Source: Ilumatobacter sp. (GTDB lineage: Bacteria; Actinomycetota; Acidimicrobiia; Acidimicrobiales; Ilumatobacteraceae). Taken from it: a stretch of DNA of 64,000 nucleotides. This document shows positions 19,200 through 26,161 of the stretch, piece after piece. The notes under the pieces were generated by a model. That model did no database searches and had not been told where the DNA came from. It was given only the letters and a program-made list of their open reading frames with translations. The stretch spans positions 1 through 64,000 of the forward strand of contig JABJAB010000040.1 in the NCBI GenBank assembly GCA_018666235.1, written 5' to 3'. The translations under genes and the position numbers were made by a program. How positions within the stretch are numbered: position 1 is the first letter of the stretch; the number at the start of each line of letters is the position of its first letter.

Positions 19200-20205
19200 A
19201 TCTGTCAGGTCGTCGCAACGATCTGATCAGTTCCCAGGCACCGAGGATCACCACCAGCAGTCCTGCGATGAGCACCGCAACGGTTGCCCCGCGGTCGAAC
19301 CAGTTCGGAGCGTTGCTCGGCACGATCGCAGCGGTGAGCCCATCGCGCCGCATCCACCCCCACCCGGCGAGCAGCAGTCCGGCCAGCCCAATGAGCACTG
19401 CGGCGATCGTCCGGTCCCGTCGGACAAACGGAATCAACGCACACAGCGCCGCGCCTCCGGCGAGCAGCGGGAGGAGCCACCAGGTGAGCTTCGGGCCGGT
19501 CTCAGCGGGCAGGGATGCGTACTGCCACAGACCCACAACGAAGCCGAGTGCAGCAGGAACCAAGACCGCCGCGGCCATCGGCCCGCCGCGCGTGATCAAG
19601 AGCACTCCGGCGAGTCCGACGAGCAGGCCGACGACTCCGCCGATCCAGATGGGGACCGCCGACGGCTCCGGCTGCCACGTGCTGATCACCGTGACGTCGA
19701 CCTCGTTTCCGTCGACAACCAGTGGCAGCACACTTTCGAGAATGCGATCGCCCGGCTCGGTGCCGAAGGGCGGCACCGGTTGCATGAGGTGAGCACGGTG
19801 GTCGTGCCACGACCACCGGCCAGTTGTGCCGACCTCGCGCCACTCCGGCTCCGCGTCAGGGTCGGCGAAGGCGGGAAAGTCCGTACCGTAACGCTCCGCG
19901 TTCAGGTACGTGGACGGCGACAAGGTATTCTCGAGCACCGTGCCATCCGGCTGAAACCACAGGTATGGATCACCGCGATAACCAATGACCACCACCTCAG
20001 TGCCCAAATCAACCGTGAGTTCGACGAACGAGTCGCCCCCCAGCACCGCAACCGAGATCTCCGGAGTCGGTGGATCGATAGCAATGATCTCGCTGCGGTA
20101 GTCAGTCGGACCGGCGGGGTCAGCCAGGACGACCCCGGTGGGGATGATCGTCAACACGATTGCCGCCAGGATCCCAACGAAGGCCCTCCCGCCGCGCTTC
20201 GTCAA
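19174..20205 (-). CDS. Uncharacterised exported membrane protein in copper operon
   Basis: A 343-residue protein of no family I recognise. It has an N-terminal signal or anchor (residues 5-28), an extracytoplasmic domain of about 160 residues containing VIGYRGDPYLWFQPDG, a strict-looking WSWHDHRAHLM histidine cluster and ESVLPLVVDG, then five hydrophobic helices (about 187-330) and a short cytoplasmic tail. The TTG start overlaps the upstream cupredoxin stop, and the 3' end overlaps the PCu(A)C gene by 26 bases, so it is firmly part of the copper operon. The histidine cluster and context suggest copper handling or transport at the membrane; that is inference. Confidence 0.7.
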   Translation of the reverse strand: MTKRGGRAFVGILAAIVLTIIPTGVVLADPAGPTDYRSEIIAIDPPTPEISVAVLGGDSFVELTVDLGTEVVVIGYRGDPYLWFQPDGTVLENTLSPSTYLNAERYGTDFPAFADPDAEPEWREVGTTGRWSWHDHRAHLMQPVPPFGTEPGDRILESVLPLVVDGNEVDVTVISTWQPEPSAVPIWIGGVVGLLVGLAGVLLITRGGPMAAAVLVPAALGFVVGLWQYASLPAETGPKLTWWLLPLLAGGAALCALIPFVRRDRTIAAVLIGLAGLLLAGWGWMRRDGLTAAIVPSNAPNWFDRGATVAVLIAGLLVVILGAWELIRSLRRPDRCDDNSADQ

Positions 20206-20624
20206 CGGGGCAACACCTGCAGAACGAATTCACCCGACGGATGGACCGTGCACAGCCCCTCGTAGGAACCGGGAGTCGTGAACTCCTGACGCAGGGTTGC
20301 TCGAGCGCTCACAAACCATGGCCCCACGCTGTGCCCACGTGTGTCTTCGTTGACGATACGAATCGTCTGGCCAACCGTCGTGGTGAGCGAACGGGGCAGA
20401 ATTGACAAGGGCTCGCCGGCGTCGAGTGCATCTCCGGCGCCAACGGGGATGGTGTACTCGTAGGTGGCTTGGTCGGCGCTCAACACGGCACCGAAGCCAG
20501 GGAGGTTCTCTTCGAGGTCAGGCACGCCAGCGGTGCTCACATTCGAGCTGTCTCCACCCCCGCCACAGGCGACAAGCACGACGGTGGCCAGCCCGACCAG
20601 AGCTGCACGTACGGTCATCGTCAT
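20202..20624 (-). CDS. Cupredoxin-fold lipoprotein
   Basis: A 140-residue lipoprotein: signal sequence with lipobox LVAC (Cys20), a low-complexity linker, then a single cupredoxin domain. Ligand positions are H98 in TRGHSVGP and C125/H128 in GLCTVHPSGEF. The axial methionine expected three residues after H128 is replaced by Gly131, so if copper is bound the site is three-coordinate or uses another ligand. It overlaps Sco by four bases (ATGA) and the downstream membrane protein by four (TTGA). Likely a periplasmic-side electron or copper carrier of the same pathway. Confidence 0.78.
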   Translation of the reverse strand: MTMTVRAALVGLATVVLVACGGGGDSSNVSTAGVPDLEENLPGFGAVLSADQATYEYTIPVGAGDALDAGEPLSILPRSLTTTVGQTIRIVNEDTRGHSVGPWFVSARATLRQEFTTPGSYEGLCTVHPSGEFVLQVLPR

Positions 20625-21256
20625 ACCTCGTTTCGGTTCAACAGAAGTGACAGATCGTTGCTCATGTCGTCTGATGTTGCACCGAACTGCCAGGTCAAGA
20701 CGAGTCGACCTGCGTCATCGACGGCGTAGAGAAAGGGTGAATGATCCACCTCGACGGTTCCGTCGTCGAGCGTGCGGACCTCCCAGCTGGCACCAAAGGG
20801 CATGCCGGCGGCGGCGGTCTGTTCGATGTCGAGCGTGCCCGCAGCGACCGCGTCCTCAATGAAGCTCGTGACATATGTGTCGAGCACCTCGAGGTCTCGT
20901 TCCGGGTCGACCGTGACCATCACCACGTCGACCAGATCTGCGTCGGACGGGTCGAGCTTGCGCAGTGCGATCGTCAGGTCGGCCAAGGTCGTCGGGCAGA
21001 CGTCCGGACAGTTGGTGAATCCGAAGTACACCACCTGCACGCCACTCGGTCGAGCACGGAAGTCGATGTCAGTTCCGGGGTTGCTCAGCGAAGGAAGGCT
21101 CACGAGATCAACCTGTGGTGCTGGATCGATGACCGCACCCGACAGCGTGTCGCCGCTGCCGCCATCAGATGACCCGCCACAGGCGACCAGCACGAACGTG
21201 ATGATCGTGGCCATCGCCACCTGGCGCAACCGGGTATTCGTCGCTCTCAACTCCAC
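20621..21256 (-). CDS. SCO1/SenC-type copper metallochaperone, lipoprotein
   Basis: A 211-residue thioredoxin-fold protein. Signal sequence with lipobox LVACGG (Cys26), then the Sco domain with the copper-binding pair C83 and C87 in TNCPDVCPTTL and the distal His172 in VDHSPFLYAVD. Sco proteins insert copper into the CuA centre of cytochrome c oxidase subunit II or keep its cysteines reduced. The GTG at 21254-21256 begins five bases after the sigma-factor stop; an ATG at 21212-21214 (MATIITFVLVACGG) is an alternative start that still gives a signal peptide. It overlaps the cupredoxin gene by four bases. Confidence 0.9.
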   Translation of the reverse strand: MELRATNTRLRQVAMATIITFVLVACGGSSDGGSGDTLSGAVIDPAPQVDLVSLPSLSNPGTDIDFRARPSGVQVVYFGFTNCPDVCPTTLADLTIALRKLDPSDADLVDVVMVTVDPERDLEVLDTYVTSFIEDAVAAGTLDIEQTAAAGMPFGASWEVRTLDDGTVEVDHSPFLYAVDDAGRLVLTWQFGATSDDMSNDLSLLLNRNEV

Positions 21257-21261
21257 GCCGT

Positions 21262-21894
21262 TCAGGTCGCTGCCGAGGCGTCGTTGGTTCCCGTCGCCGG
21301 CAATTCGTCGCAGCGGTCCAGAGCAACCAAATCACGCCGGGCGCGGGCCACCCGCGAGCGAATCGTGCCGATCGGGCAACCAAGCACATCTGCAGCTTCG
21401 GCATACTGCAAACCCAACACCTGAGTGAGGACGAAAGCAGCTCGCCGGTCCTCGTCGAGACCGTCGACCAAAGCGTCAAGCGTCAACCGCCCGGCGTCAT
21501 CGGGCGCGATGACCGACCCGAGGCCGCCGCCAAGCAATGCGTCGTGGACGGCGCGGCTGTCGCGCCGCCGCCGACGTTGTTGGCGGCGCGTGTGATCGAC
21601 GCAGACGCGGCGTGCAATGGTCAGCAGCCAGGCCTTTGCCGGCCCCTCGCGGCGGTATCGGTGCAGCGAGCCAACGGCGCGCTCGTAGGTCTCCTGGGCA
21701 AGGTCGTCAGCGTCGCTGAGATCGCCGAGGTAGCGACACATTCGCCACACGTCAGCCTGCGTCTCGGCGATGAACTGTTCGAAGGCGCGCCGGTCCCCAC
21801 TCTGCGCTTCGAGCAGCAACTGCGTCAGCCGATCCACACCAGCATTCTGTCGAGTCGGGAACCAAACATCCGGGACCTTCGACCTCTGTGACAT
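21262..21894 (-). CDS. ECF-type RNA polymerase sigma factor, SigC-like
   Basis: Sigma region 2 runs from FEQFIAETQADVWRMCRYLGD to RVCVDHTRR and region 4 from LDEDRRAAFVLTQVLGLQYAEAADVLG to TIRSRVARARRDL. Wording and spacing recall mycobacterial SigC (QQDVWRF, SADDLTQET, GCPVGTIRSRVARAR), from memory. SigC has been linked to copper supply in M. tuberculosis, and here the gene heads an operon with Sco, cupredoxin and PCu(A)C. The ATG at 21892-21894 shares bases with the start of the divergent anti-sigma gene; neither has a Shine-Dalgarno. A GTG at 21835-21837 would give 191 residues and is a realistic alternative. Confidence 0.85.
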   Translation of the reverse strand: MSQRSKVPDVWFPTRQNAGVDRLTQLLLEAQSGDRRAFEQFIAETQADVWRMCRYLGDLSDADDLAQETYERAVGSLHRYRREGPAKAWLLTIARRVCVDHTRRQQRRRRRDSRAVHDALLGGGLGSVIAPDDAGRLTLDALVDGLDEDRRAAFVLTQVLGLQYAEAADVLGCPIGTIRSRVARARRDLVALDRCDELPATGTNDASAAT

Positions 21895-22558
21895 GGTTCG
21901 CAATGATCCGCCCGCCGTCCCGCCGATCCTGACGTGTTTGGCTGCAAGCGAACTGCTCTCAGCGCGTGAGGACGGCGAAACCACGGCTGCCGAGCATGCG
22001 TCGCTCGAGCAACATCTCATGAGCTGCGCCGCATGCACGGCCGTGGCGGCGCAATACGGTGCTTTGAGTCGGCAGCTCCGATTCCGAGCCGCCGATCCGA
22101 TTCCCAACCTGGTCGGAGCGATCAGCGAACGAACCCGTCCAGCGGTGCTCGGCCGTGGAGGCTGGCTGCGGCCGGCAATGGCCTGGGTCGCAGTTGTGCT
22201 GTTTGCCCAGAATGCCGTCGCGTTGGTCGGTGGACGCCTCGACGGCGCCGACGACCATCTTGCTCGTCATGTCGGAGCCTTCGGTGTCGCGCTCGCCATC
22301 GGCTTTGCTTACGTCGCCTGGAAGCCGCACCGGTCCCACGGCCTTCTGCCATTTGCAGCTGCCCTGATCGTGACGATCTCGGTCAGCGCCGTGGCCGACA
22401 TCGTCGACGGCGGGCGCACTGTGCTCGCCGAGAGCGCCCACATCACCGAGGTCATCGGCCTGGCGCTGCTGTGGATGATCGCTGGGTCACCAGGCTGGAC
22501 CCGCTGGACTCAGTGGGTGAATCGGCGTCGCCACATCCTCCCCGGTCATCACCACTAG
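21893..22558 (+). CDS. Putative zinc-type anti-sigma factor, membrane-bound
   Basis: A 221-residue protein. Near residue 40 it has HLMSCAAC, the HxxxCxxC signature of zinc-associated anti-sigma (ZAS) domains, preceded by a helical segment typical of mycothiol- or redox-sensing anti-sigma factors. Residues from about 95 on hold five hydrophobic helices, so it is anchored in the membrane and not a simple soluble RsrA type. It is divergent from the sigma gene with overlapping start codons, the classic partner arrangement, and probably sequesters that sigma factor. It overlaps the convergent TlpA-like gene by four bases at the 3' end. A His-rich C-terminus (PGHHH) is notable. Confidence 0.72.
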   Translation: MVRNDPPAVPPILTCLAASELLSAREDGETTAAEHASLEQHLMSCAACTAVAAQYGALSRQLRFRAADPIPNLVGAISERTRPAVLGRGGWLRPAMAWVAVVLFAQNAVALVGGRLDGADDHLARHVGAFGVALAIGFAYVAWKPHRSHGLLPFAAALIVTISVSAVADIVDGGRTVLAESAHITEVIGLALLWMIAGSPGWTRWTQWVNRRRHILPGHHH

Positions 22559-23079
22559 CTCTCGGCCGCGAGCAATTCGATCACTTCGGTCTCCAGGCGT
22601 GACTCGTCGAGCACACCGGTTCGCTCGACGATCGATCCGTCGGCCGCGACGAACAACGTCGTCGGAAATGACGTCAAGCGCAGCTCGGTCTGCAGCTCGG
22701 CAAGTCGGTCCTGATACAGCTCGTAGGTGACGCCGCGCTCGCCAGCGAACGCGCTCATCTTGTCAATGCTGTCAATGGCATTCACTCCAACAAATCGGAC
22801 CCGATCGCCGTAACTCGTGTGCACTGCAGCAAAGTCCTGCAGTTCGTTTGCACACGGCGGACAGGCCGAGTACCAGAAGTTGATGACAAGCGGTTCCCCA
22901 ACGAGATCATCGGTCGACAAGGTCAAATCCCCCGCCGCCGTCAGTTCGACCGACGGCAGCACCGCATCGTCACCGCCGGAATCGTCGCCTCCGCTCAGTC
23001 GAATGGCCGCGCCGATCGCCAGCAGGAGTGCGAGAACTGAGATGACGATCGCCGTGCGCCGTTGACCGTTCAACTTCAC
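22555..23079 (-). CDS. TlpA/ResA-like membrane-anchored thioredoxin
   Basis: A 174-residue protein with one N-terminal membrane helix (residues 8-27) and an extracytoplasmic thioredoxin fold. The active site is CPPC at C73-C76 in NFWYSACPPCANEL, and the cis-proline lies in LTSFPTTLFV. Such proteins reduce apocytochrome c or CuA cysteines; next to Sco and PCu(A)C a role in oxidase assembly is the best guess. The GTG at 23077-23079 is the start. It ends four bases inside the convergent anti-sigma gene. Confidence 0.87.
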   Translation of the reverse strand: MKLNGQRRTAIVISVLALLLAIGAAIRLSGGDDSGGDDAVLPSVELTAAGDLTLSTDDLVGEPLVINFWYSACPPCANELQDFAAVHTSYGDRVRFVGVNAIDSIDKMSAFAGERGVTYELYQDRLAELQTELRLTSFPTTLFVAADGSIVERTGVLDESRLETEVIELLAAES

Positions 23080-23099
23080 GAGAGCAGCCTACGGGCGGC

Positions 23100-24863
23100 T
23101 CAGGTTGTGGGTGGCAGGACCTTCAGCCCCAGTTCAGCCATCGCTTTCGGATCCCCGGCGATCGGGCTGTTGGTCATCGGGTCAGCACCGCTCTGGGTCT
23201 TGGGGAAGGCGATGATCTCGCGGATGTTCTCCTCACCGGCCAGGATGGCGACGAGGCGATCAAGACCGAACGCGAAGCCGCCGTGCGGCGGAGCACCGTA
23301 TTCGAACGGGTTGAGGAAGAAGCCGAACTTCTTCTCTGCTTCATCGTCAGAGATTCCCAGCGCCTGGAAAACCTGACGCTGCAGCTCCGGCTCGTGGATT
23401 CGGATCGAACCTGAGCCGAGCTCCCAGCCGTTGAGGACGAGGTCGTAGGCAATCGAGCGGACCGACATCGGATCGCTCTCGAACTTGTCGATGTCGTCAG
23501 GGTGCGGCATGGTGAAGGGGTGGTGGCCCGACTTGGGCTGTCCGGTCTCCTTGTCCCGGCCGACGAAGAGCGGGAACTCGACCACCCAGACGTAGCGGTA
23601 TGGACCCTCGTGGACAGGCGGCCGAGCGATCTCATTGCGGAGCATGCCGAGGACCTGGCAGGTGGTGTCCCATTCGTCGGCGACGATGAGGATCAGGTCG
23701 CCGGTGGCGGCGCCCATCGCTGCCTTGACAGCAGGCACTTCGTCGTCGGAGAGGAACTTGGCAACTGGCGAGTCGAAACCCTCGTCGGTGCACTTCAGCC
23801 ACACCAGGCCCTTGGCGCCGGCCGACTTGGCTTTGTCGGTGAGCTTGTCGAGCTGGTTGCGGCCGTATTCGGATGCCCCGCCATCGACCTTGATGCCCTT
23901 GATGGCACCCGCACCGGAGAATGCCTTGAACTCGGTGTGAGCAAAGACAGGGGTGAGTTCCTGCAGTTCCATGCCGAAGCGGAGGTCAGGCTTGTCGCTG
24001 CCGAAGCGGTTCATGGCGTCGTGCCAGGTCATCCGTTCGATCGGCGCGGGCCGCTCCCCGGTCGCTGCCTCGGCGGCAGCAAGCACCGCTGCAGACACTG
24101 CATCGAGGACGTCGTCCTGGTTGACGAAGCTCATTTCCATGTCGAGCTGCATGAACTCGTACTGGCGATCAGCGCGCAGGTCTTCGTCGCGGAGGCAGCG
24201 GGCCATCTGGTAGTAGCGGTCGACTCCGGCCACCATGAGGAGCTGTTTGAAGAGCTGCGGAGACTGCGGCAGCGCGTAGAACGAGCCGGGCTCCTTGCGC
24301 GACGGCACGAGGAATTCACGGGCGCCCTCGGGTGTCGACGGGACCAACATCGGGGTCTCGACCTCGACGAAGTCTTGGATCTCCATGGCGTGACGAACCG
24401 CGGCGTTGATCTTGGAGCGCAGACGCAGGTTCTTCTGCATCCGCTCGCGACGCAGGTCGAGGTAGCGGTGCTTGAGCCGGATGTTCTCGTCGACGTCGTC
24501 GGCGCGAGCATCGATAGGGAACGGCGGCGGCGTGGCGCTGCGCAAGATCTCCACCTCGCAGTCGCCAATCTCGACCCGGCCGGTCGGGAGCGCATCGTTG
24601 ATGGTGCCCTCGGGCCGCTCACGAACCGTACCGGTGATCCTCAGGACGTACTCGCTCCGCACGTCGACGTCGTCGTTGATGACGCATTGCACGATGCCTG
24701 AGTGATCACGCAAGTCAACGAAGGCAAGGTGTTCACCGTGCTCGCGGCGACGACCGACCCAGCCGCACACGCTCACCGTGCTGCCGACGTCGGCGTCGCG
24801 GAGCGCTCCGCACAGGTGGGTGCGCATCGAGGTGGATTGGGTGGTCGGTGTCGATTCAGTCAT
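23100..24863 (-). CDS. aspS: Aspartyl-tRNA synthetase
   Basis: A 587-residue class IIb synthetase of bacterial type. It has an N-terminal OB-fold anticodon domain (SVCGWVGRRREHGEHLAFVDLRD), motif 2 MARCLRDEDLRADRQYEFMQLD, an inserted GAD domain near the middle, and motif 3 GGFAFGLDRLVAIL near the C-terminus. It charges tRNA-Asp and possibly tRNA-Asn, depending on whether gatCAB is present elsewhere. The ATG overlaps the hisS stop (ATGA), so the two synthetases are translationally coupled, the usual order in Gram-positive bacteria. Confidence 0.97.
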   Translation of the reverse strand: MTESTPTTQSTSMRTHLCGALRDADVGSTVSVCGWVGRRREHGEHLAFVDLRDHSGIVQCVINDDVDVRSEYVLRITGTVRERPEGTINDALPTGRVEIGDCEVEILRSATPPPFPIDARADDVDENIRLKHRYLDLRRERMQKNLRLRSKINAAVRHAMEIQDFVEVETPMLVPSTPEGAREFLVPSRKEPGSFYALPQSPQLFKQLLMVAGVDRYYQMARCLRDEDLRADRQYEFMQLDMEMSFVNQDDVLDAVSAAVLAAAEAATGERPAPIERMTWHDAMNRFGSDKPDLRFGMELQELTPVFAHTEFKAFSGAGAIKGIKVDGGASEYGRNQLDKLTDKAKSAGAKGLVWLKCTDEGFDSPVAKFLSDDEVPAVKAAMGAATGDLILIVADEWDTTCQVLGMLRNEIARPPVHEGPYRYVWVVEFPLFVGRDKETGQPKSGHHPFTMPHPDDIDKFESDPMSVRSIAYDLVLNGWELGSGSIRIHEPELQRQVFQALGISDDEAEKKFGFFLNPFEYGAPPHGGFAFGLDRLVAILAGEENIREIIAFPKTQSGADPMTNSPIAGDPKAMAELGLKVLPPTT

Positions 24864-26113
24864 GAGTTCGTGGTTTCTGAGAGATGAGCGATGAGCTCGG
24901 ATCGGGGAATGGTGACTTGATCTCCGCCATGCATCGGCTTGATCACGACGGTGCCGTCGGCGTGCTCTTGCTCGCCGACGATGACCGCAAACGATGCTCC
25001 GCTGCGGTTGGCGAGCTTCATCTGGGCTTTCATGCTGCGGTTGTCGTAGCCACGATCGGCCGACAGGCCTGCTGCGCGTAGATCGGTGGTGAGTACGGCC
25101 GCTTCGAGGCCGCCGACCACATCGACGACGAATGCGACGAGCTGCGGCGCCTCAGCGTCAAAGCAGCCCTCGTCATCGCACGCGATGAGCGTCCGGTCGA
25201 CGCCGAGGGCGAACCCGATACCGGGAGTCGCCGGGCCACCGAGCGCCTCGACGAGACCGTCGTAGCGACCGCCGCCACCCAGGGCATTTTGGGCTGAATC
25301 AAGGGTGCCGCCCAGGAATTCAAAAATCGTCCGGCGGTAGTAGTCCAAGCCCCGCACGAGCTTCGGCTCGACGACGAAAGGAATGTCGAGCGCACGAAGG
25401 CCAACTTGCACGGCGTCGAAGTGAGCAGCAGCCTCATCGCTATAGAAGTCGGCGATCTGGGGCGCTGATTCAATGAACGGTTGATCAGGCTCCCGCTTCG
25501 AATCGAGGACGCGCAGCGGGTTCTTCGCCAGCGTGATGCGGCTCTGTTCGCTCAACTGTTCACCCGCTGCCTCGAAGTGCGTGCGAAGCGCCTCGACATA
25601 GCGCGCTCGATCGTCGGGCTCGCCGAGACTGTTCAGCTGCAACGTCACCTGACGGAGCCCAAGTGCACGGTAGAACTCCCAACCCAGCGCAATGACTTCC
25701 ACATCGAGCATCGGGTCGTCCACACCGAGCACTTCGATGCCCACTTGATCGAACTGGCGGTAACGCCCGCGCTGGGGCTTCTCGTAGCGGAAATTAGGTC
25801 CCGAGTAGAAGACCTTCCAGGGCACGGTCGGCCGATGTTGAGCGAACGATCGGCACACGCTGGCCGTCTGCTCAGGGCGGAGCGCCACACGCCGCTTGCC
25901 CTTGTCGACGAAGTCGTACATCTCTTTGGTGACCACATCGGTGGCATCACCGATTCGCGTGAAGACACCAAGGTCTTCAAGCAGCGGCGGGATCAGTTGC
26001 TGATACCCGGCAGCTTCGACGACATCAGCGAAGACAGCCGTGAACCGGCGCCAACGGCCGCTCTCGGGCGGCAGGATGTCCCGCATGCCGGGACTGGTTT
26101 GGAACTCGGGCAC
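24860..26113 (-). CDS. hisS: Histidyl-tRNA synthetase
   Basis: A 417-residue class IIa synthetase. It starts (GTG) with FQTSPGMRDILPPES and shows motif 2 VFYSGPNFRYEKPQRGRYRQFDQVG, the histidine-specific LVRGLDYYRRTIFEF near residue 265 and motif 3 PGIGFALGVDRTLIA, followed by the anticodon-binding domain. Length is normal. Placed 48 bases downstream of relA and overlapping aspS by four bases; this relA-hisS-aspS neighbourhood is typical of actinobacteria. Confidence 0.97.
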   Translation of the reverse strand: MPEFQTSPGMRDILPPESGRWRRFTAVFADVVEAAGYQQLIPPLLEDLGVFTRIGDATDVVTKEMYDFVDKGKRRVALRPEQTASVCRSFAQHRPTVPWKVFYSGPNFRYEKPQRGRYRQFDQVGIEVLGVDDPMLDVEVIALGWEFYRALGLRQVTLQLNSLGEPDDRARYVEALRTHFEAAGEQLSEQSRITLAKNPLRVLDSKREPDQPFIESAPQIADFYSDEAAAHFDAVQVGLRALDIPFVVEPKLVRGLDYYRRTIFEFLGGTLDSAQNALGGGGRYDGLVEALGGPATPGIGFALGVDRTLIACDDEGCFDAEAPQLVAFVVDVVGGLEAAVLTTDLRAAGLSADRGYDNRSMKAQMKLANRSGASFAVIVGEQEHADGTVVIKPMHGGDQVTIPRSELIAHLSETTNS

Positions 26114-26161
26114 GGCCCGTCAGGCTACCGGCGAGGTCCACCGGGCAGCGGGACGGTTTCG

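Noticed and set aside
23502..24701. 399-codon plus-strand ORF opposite aspS
   Set aside because: Antisense to conserved aspartyl-tRNA synthetase motifs and without recognisable domains.
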